A DNA stretch of 10,215 nt from Spirogloea muscicola (taxonomy: Eukaryota; Streptophyta; Zygnematophyceae; Spirogloeales; Spirogloeaceae), in assembly GCA_009602725.1 (NCBI GenBank), contig WELB01000005.1, positions 61,528 to 71,742 of the forward strand. The letters run 5' to 3'. The stretch's first letter is position 1, and each line of letters opens with the position of its first letter. Shown here piece after piece: positions 7,201 to 10,215 of the stretch. The notes under the pieces were generated by a model. It searched no databases and was not told the DNA's origin. It saw nothing but the letters and a program-made list of their open reading frames with translations. The translations under genes were made by a program, and so were the position numbers.

Positions 7201-9780
7201 GCTCAAGCTGGTGGATAGTGAAGGGGTGGGTAGCACGACACTTGTCAGATGCTCAACCTGAATCTATATGTAAGCCTTGACTGCATAGTCGAGTTTGCCT
7301 GTGCACTTTCTGAGAGATAAGACATGGACTTGGCATTCTGACCAGAGAAAGTGCAGAAACTGCTACTTGAACTACGGGATGTAATGTAGGGGAGCAGTGA
7401 GGTCAGAGAAAGGGTAGATTTGCTATGACCACCCACTGACAGTGGACAGCTCGGCTGTGGTCATTTCAAAGCAGGAGGAAAGTAGTCGCTTACAAGGTTG
7501 AAGCGGCACTGCTCGAACTGTGACCTTGCCGTTCTCAGGTCCTGCTCAGATACGTCCTAATGGTCAGCCCAGCAAGGCTCGTCTGCTTTGAGGGCACATC
7601 CCAAGGGCACTGACTGTCACCTACTCGAAACAGAGCAGATCAGAGCTGTACATGGTGTTCTGCTAGACCACGGAAGCTTCAGCAGGGTCACCGACCTCCT
7701 CAACCTCTGCCAGAGTGTCGGCCTTCGTGTCCTTCTTCAGGGACAGGTACCTCTCACGAATCTGCTTGACACAGGCGGGGGCGCCTCAGGCTGCTGACGC
7801 AACTAGCACGATTAAGGTAAGTGTGATCACCAAGTGCTCAGAAGGTCTTCTGCTCACAACCTCCTACAGGTGAACTTTGTTATCCCAACTGGTGAGGGTT
7901 GCCCGTCAGGCTGCACGTACCTGGTCATACTGGACGCTCGCCTTGTCAAAGCGCTTGCGGACTTCCTGTGCCCAGGCAGCATTCCACAGGGCCAAAGGCT
8001 CGTGAGCAGCAATGCTGGTACAGAATTAGCAGCTCCATACAGACATCGCGACCCCGGACAGCACAGGGCGCTAGACTGTTCTGGATCCGGCTGCCGCACT
8101 ACCGCCAGCTGGCAATGTCTGCCACTCGCCAGCTTGCAGCACCGCCCTCCCTGATGAAAGCGGAGCGAGTGCACCTCCGCGGCACCAGAGGCAGGGCAAA
8201 CCTTGGCACTCAGGAGGTCAATGTCCTTAAAGGCGGCCATCGGGTCACTGAGCAGGTGCTCCACCTGTGAGACGGCGGCAGAGAAGGAGGAGCCGTGTGA
8301 GAGCAGGGGTGAAGTGCGGGCGCACCTTCACGTCCTGCAGGTCTACCCTGACAAAGCCCGTCAAACGGTCCACCAGCATGTGCTCCATCTGCGGCAGCAG
8401 ACAGGAGGGGCGGAGCGCTGCCGCGCCGCGCGACTTCTGCACTTTCAAGCTGCTGTCGCGTCCGGCGCTAGGACCCTCTGAGCAGCGCTGGCTGCACCCA
8501 CGGACTCCCCGAGCTTGCGGCAAAGACCGACAGCAGGACTTGCTCGGAGACCCTCTGAGCAGCGCTGGCTGCAACCTACGGACTCCCCGAGCTTGCGGCA
8601 AAGGCCGACAGCAGGACTTGCTCGGAGAGGAGGGGTCAGACGCCGGGGGCCGCCGACCTGCGACCGAAGGACCTCCTTGTAGCTGCCAATCTCCCGCAGC
8701 GCAATTGTGAACTTGGTCATCACGGGCCCTGCGCAGCAAGCGACAGCGCAGCGCCAGGGGGCACTTCAGCAGCAGCAGCAACCTCTGCTGAGAGCTCGCC
8801 TGCGAGAACGGCGACGTGATCTCCCAGACGCCCAGGCACCTCCTCGACAGCCACACTGCCACCAGGCAACCATGGTCTGACAGGCCTCTCTAAGGTGCCG
8901 CCAGGTAGCGACGACCTCAAGAGCGCCTCAGCGAGTCCAGTGGCAGTGGCCTGGTATGAATAGGCACTGCCTTGGCCGTCTGACAGTTGCTGCGTCGTAG
9001 CGGGCGTGGTGCATGCAGCAGCAACGAGAGCCTATACTGGAGCCCGCGGGCCGGGGCTAAGCTGCCAGAGCCGGTGGTGTGCCAAGGCTGGCAGAGTCGC
9101 ACCTCCCACTGCAACACTGATGGGGTCGTCGTGGCCGTCGCCAAACGCCTCCAGCGCACTGGCAAACGCGACGTCGCCCTCGCAAGCCTCCCCAAGGCCA
9201 TCTCTGCGGGCAGGAAGAGCTCGGCTAAGGCGACTCATGCCGTGGTGTCAAGTGTGCTGTGCCGTCGACAGAACCAGCCGGCAAGCAGTCAAGTTGCTGG
9301 GATCTGCGGGGCTTGCGAGACAGGGGTCCAGGGGGGGCACGGACGTGTATCTGCGGCAGCTCTTGTGGAGGCGCTGCGTGCGGTCGCGCAGGGTGTCGGC
9401 GGTCTCCTCCAAGGCCTGCAGCTGCAGAAGACACGCGGGCACCCAATGCGGCGAGCGTCAATGGCGGCCATGCTCAAGGGCCCCCGCGACCACGGGCCAG
9501 CAGGAGGAGCAGCGCCGCAGGCGAGGCCTGGCAGGTGCAGGGCACCGGTGGTGGGCCGCAGTGTGGGCGGGAGCACAGGGCGAGCCCGGTGTCAGGAAGG
9601 GCCGTCCGGCTTGCTCGCGCGCCGCGCGGCGCAGCAAGAGGCTGAGGAGGTGACAGAGGCCAAAGCGGCGTCGGCGGCGGCCGCGGCGGCGGCGCCGCGA
9701 GCGGCGATCGATGGGGTGGCGGGGCGGGGCTAGACCTGCTTGCGGAACATGGGCGAGTCATCGAGCTTGGCGAAGTGCAT
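3508..9780 (-). CDS. ACAP-type ArfGAP with BAR, PH, ArfGAP and ankyrin domains (plant AGD1-4 / VAN3-like), about 20 exons
   Basis: The product should be a GTPase-activating protein for Arf GTPases that senses or bends membranes and acts in vesicle traffic. Exons, in order on the minus strand: 9780-9736, 9421-9345, 9203-9103, 8728-8658, then 8388-8326 and/or 8264-8202, 7965-7921, 7761-7696, 7541-7494, 7128-7033, 6893-6633, 6334-6203, 5934-5809, 5676-5590, 5495-5366, 5268-5063, 4844-4687, 4539-4425, 4268-4113, 3978-3752, 3628-3508. With one copy of exon 5 the protein is 776 residues, the usual plant AGD length. Every junction keeps the frame. The start is the ATG at 9780-9778, opening [15 protein letters not shown], as in plant AGDs; the stop is TAA at 3510-3508. 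Boundaries were set by eye. The least certain are the exon at 4539 (an acceptor 30 nt further on, at 4509, also keeps the frame) and the two GC-donor introns. Domain order and motifs make the family assignment strong; which AGD paralog it matches is not decided. Confidence 0.92.
3979..4112 (-). other. Probable GC-AG intron (134 nt) between exons 18 and 19
   Basis: The donor reads CAG|GCAAGT, the standard GC-AG consensus that keeps full U1 pairing elsewhere. The acceptor is CTATACCAG. Both sides are phase 0, joining TTFEQ to [13 protein letters not shown] alternative four bases downstream (GCAA|GTAGTG) would need a different acceptor 9 nt inside exon 19, and also keeps the frame. Confidence 0.68.
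4425..5268 (-). other. ArfGAP zinc-finger domain exons (exons 15-17)
   Basis: Exons 5268-5063, 4844-4687 and 4539-4425 carry the catalytic domain (about residues 465-610). The zinc finger is C-x2-C-x16-C-x2-C, with cysteines at about 482, 485, 502 and 505. It is followed by SGVHRNLG, whose arginine (about 510) is the arginine finger that stimulates GTP hydrolysis on Arf. The next exon continues with [13 protein letters not shown] and [13 protein letters not shown], both family signatures. A proline- and arginine-rich linker follows, then VKEKFIQAK, which leads into YVERRF in the next exon. All metal ligands and the catalytic arginine are present, so the enzyme should be active. Confidence 0.95.
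4601..4648. repeat. Perfect 24-bp direct tandem duplication inside intron 16
   Basis: Positions 4601-4624 and 4625-4648 are identical (starting AGGCAAATGGCAATG). On the minus strand they lie in the intron at 4540-4686, so they add no residues in the favoured splice model. Their length is a multiple of three, and in one minus-strand frame they read as ELPHCHLP twice. That frame meets a TGA soon after and does not join the next exon. Confidence 0.95.
5366..5495 (-). other. Linker exon 14 between PH and ArfGAP domains
   Basis: The exon follows an acceptor with the tract CTTCTTTCAG and encodes about 43 residues, from [10 protein letters not shown] to SPTA, with no recognised domain. The best donor is CAG|GTGGGG at 5366/5365, ending in phase 1, which matches the two-base start of the next exon. 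Reading past this donor would stay open for a while but cannot rejoin the ArfGAP exon in frame, which is why this donor was chosen. The serine-, threonine- and arginine-rich content resembles the variable linker at this place in plant AGDs. Confidence 0.75.
5590..6334 (-). other. PH domain exons (exons 11-13) of the ArfGAP gene
   Basis: Three exons (6334-6203, 5934-5809, 5676-5590) encode residues 292-406. The pleckstrin-homology fold is clear from [36 protein letters not shown], then [26 protein letters not shown] and finally [18 protein letters not shown] with the invariant tryptophan of the C-terminal helix. In the family this domain binds phosphoinositides (PI4P for VAN3). The basic cluster after KQGYLLKR fits a lipid headgroup site. 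Plant AGDs carry some thirty extra residues between the YYYRKQ strand and the DEK...TVNLL segment; here exon 11 appears to join directly to DENTVANN, so that loop is short unless a small exon hides in the intron at 5935-6202. Confidence 0.92.
6894..7032 (-). other. Probable GC-AG intron (139 nt) between exons 9 and 10
   Basis: Family conservation demands a phase 0 junction joining RYFKQ to [10 protein letters not shown]. The acceptor GTTGGCAG before GGC TAT is clear. The only donor at the right place is CAG|GCCTGT, a GC donor away from the usual GCAAGT. Every GT dinucleotide downstream in that frame falls in phase 1, and a stop lies upstream of the acceptor in the needed frame. A sequencing error at this position is the main alternative. 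Confidence 0.6.
8202..8264 (-). other. BAR exon 5b, second copy of the duplicated 63-nt exon
   Basis: Like 5a it has exactly 21 codons and is phase 0 at both ends. Its acceptor has a strong pyrimidine tract ending TCTCACAG, and its donor is AAG|GTTTGC. It opens VEHLLSDPM and closes with DLLSAK. By hand alignment it shares 8 of 21 residues with 5a, with four further conservative changes, and 36 of 63 nucleotides. Only 61 nt separate it from 5a. Known relatives have one copy of this segment, so 5a and 5b are probably alternatives at residues 99-119. Including both would keep the frame and give 797 residues. Whether either is skipped in life cannot be told from DNA. Confidence 0.82.
8326..8388 (-). 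other. BAR exon 5a, first copy of a duplicated 63-nt exon
   Basis: This 21-codon exon is flanked by a pyrimidine-rich acceptor ending in GCCGCAG and a donor AAG|GTGCGC, phase 0 at both ends. It opens MEHMLVDRL and closes with DLQDVK, which corresponds to the VEH..-DR-..F..-DL..-VK segment of plant AGDs just before the EVRKRF exon. It encodes residues 99-119, probably in the second long helix of the BAR domain. It resembles the plant sequence more closely than exon 5b does. Confidence 0.88.
8473..8627. repeat. Two-copy tandem repeat (77 and 78 bp) inside intron 4
   Basis: Positions 8473-8549 and 8550-8627 are almost identical, differing by a few substitutions and one inserted base around the ACGGACTCC part. 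The pair lies wholly within the intron between exon 4 and exon 5a, so it does not alter the protein. Being nearly identical, it is much younger than the exon 5a/5b duplication next to it. Confidence 0.95.
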
Positions 9781-9829
9781 GGCGGCGGCGGCTGCGGCGG
9801 CGGGGGCGGCGGCGGCGGCGGCGGCGGCG
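9781..9829 (-). repeat. GCC-repeat leader directly before the ArfGAP start codon
   Basis: About 49 nt of nearly pure GCC units run straight into the ATG on the minus strand, giving the start a GCCGCC context favourable for initiation. It is probably 5' untranslated sequence. In the frame of the ATG it would read mostly alanine, but there is no in-frame upstream ATG nearby that would make this an N-terminal extension. Confidence 0.8.
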
Positions 9830-9884
9830 ATCGCGGCGGGTCGCCCGGCGCCTCCGTTGCCCGAAGCCCGAGCTCCGGGAGGAC

Positions 9885-10110
9885 AAGGAAACAGTCTATT
9901 TAACCATCACTTATCTGTCACTTATTATATTTAAGCAGCCGCATTTCTTATTTTCCTATTTTGTAACGGAACGAGCTCTCCCAAAGGGCTTTCTTCCAAA
10001 GGGGGCGAAGGGGCCGTGATGAGCCAGGAGATATACATGGATAATGTTTTCAAAGATTACGTATTAAATAATGCATTTATGTGTTGATTGAAAATTTCCC
10101 TTGTACTCTG
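9885..10110 (-). promoter_or_regulatory. AT-rich upstream region, probable promoter of the ArfGAP gene
   Basis: This stretch is strikingly AT-rich between GC-rich neighbours, as core promoters and 5' flanks often are in GC-rich algal genomes. A TATA-like element lies at 9921-9935 on the minus strand, about 140 nt before the ATG. A tiny upstream ORF (ATG at 9907-9905, MVK, TAG at 9898-9896) would fall in the leader if transcription starts further upstream. No transcription start can be fixed from sequence alone. Confidence 0.4.
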
Positions 10111-10215
10111 AGCCCCCCTTGGCGCTCAGTCCACGCCCCGGGTCCCCCGCCGGGTTCCCCGCCGCCGGACGCGGCCCCGCGGCCACCTGGCGGGCCGGGC
10201 CGCCGAGCGCCGCCG
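10111..10215. other. Very GC-rich stretch without recognised gene
   Basis: The last 105 bases are rich in CCG and CGG runs. No start, splice site or coding pattern is convincing on either strand. It could be the edge of a divergently transcribed neighbour or its leader; the window ends too soon to tell. Confidence 0.4.

Larger units (their letters stand above)
6633..9780 (-). other. BAR domain exons (exons 1-10) of the ArfGAP gene
   Basis: These exons encode residues 1 to about 250, the crescent-shaped dimerising and membrane-curvature domain, plus a linker to the PH domain. Landmarks shared with plant AGDs: residues 1-15 starting MHFAKLDD, then [116 protein letters not shown] and [20 protein letters not shown]. 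The last BAR exon (6893-6633, 87 codons) continues into a low-complexity linker with an alanine run near residues 253-258 and the family motif [12 protein letters not shown]. Donors in this half of the gene are unusually varied: several have C at intron position +3. Confidence 0.9.

Noticed and set aside
7129-7493. Possible extra exon in the 365-nt intron 8
   Set aside because: The flanking exons join RFNL to VTALSNIE exactly as in the family; nothing is missing.
8245-8862. 205-residue open frame on the minus strand spanning exon 5a and intron 4
   Set aside because: Only the exon 5a part is conserved. The rest reads the tandem repeat (GLRASPAVG-like and similar) and GC-rich intron.
8987-9733. 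248- and 215-residue open frames on the plus strand
   Set aside because: They lie antisense to BAR exons 2 and 3 and their introns; length is explained by high GC, and composition is low-complexity A, G and R.
1-10215. tRNA, rRNA, CRISPR, viral or toxin genes
   Set aside because: No cloverleaf, rRNA core, regular spacer array, capsid or toxin motif was seen on either strand.

Overview
The window looks like nuclear DNA from a green alga. A trebouxiophyte-like chlorophyte is my inference. The reasons are high GC, a gene split into about twenty short exons by mostly 90-370 nt introns, and a protein whose domain order and wording match the plant ACAP-type ArfGAPs (Arabidopsis AGD1-AGD4, VAN3/SFC group) rather than the animal ones. 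No bacterial, organellar, tRNA, rRNA or CRISPR features were seen.

Right two thirds (3508-9780, minus strand): one gene, apparently complete from ATG to TAA. I rebuilt it by hand from splice sites, reading phase and family conservation. The product is a protein of about 776 residues with BAR, PH, ArfGAP zinc finger and ankyrin repeats, which is the plant AGD length and order. Such proteins bind curved, phosphoinositide-containing membranes through BAR and PH, and switch off Arf GTPases during vesicle budding at the trans-Golgi, endosome or plasma membrane. All exon phases join without a break. The most interesting point is that BAR exon 5 is present twice in tandem (8326-8388 and 8202-8264). 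Each copy is exactly 63 nt, both are phase 0-0, they align without gaps, and only 61 nt of intron lie between them. This is the layout expected of mutually exclusive alternative exons. Two introns appear to use GC donors.

Upstream of the ATG (9781-10215) are a GCC-repeat leader, an AT-rich stretch that probably holds the promoter, and a very GC-rich end with no recognisable gene.

Left third (1 to about 2915): no intact gene. It is a graveyard of at least six degenerate, 5'-truncated copies, in both orientations, of one repeat family. Copies share the end of an ORF, a conserved stop region and a 3' tail with a GGGCTGG/CCAGCCC hairpin. The ORF end resembles the C-terminus of reverse transcriptases from LINE-like elements of algae and protists. 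Two tails face each other and form a long imperfect inverted repeat (224-405 with about 581-793). Short stretches between copies (about 2016-2205 and 2425-2635) hold nothing I can name. Region 2916-3507 is the 3' flank of the ArfGAP gene, with no convincing ORF.
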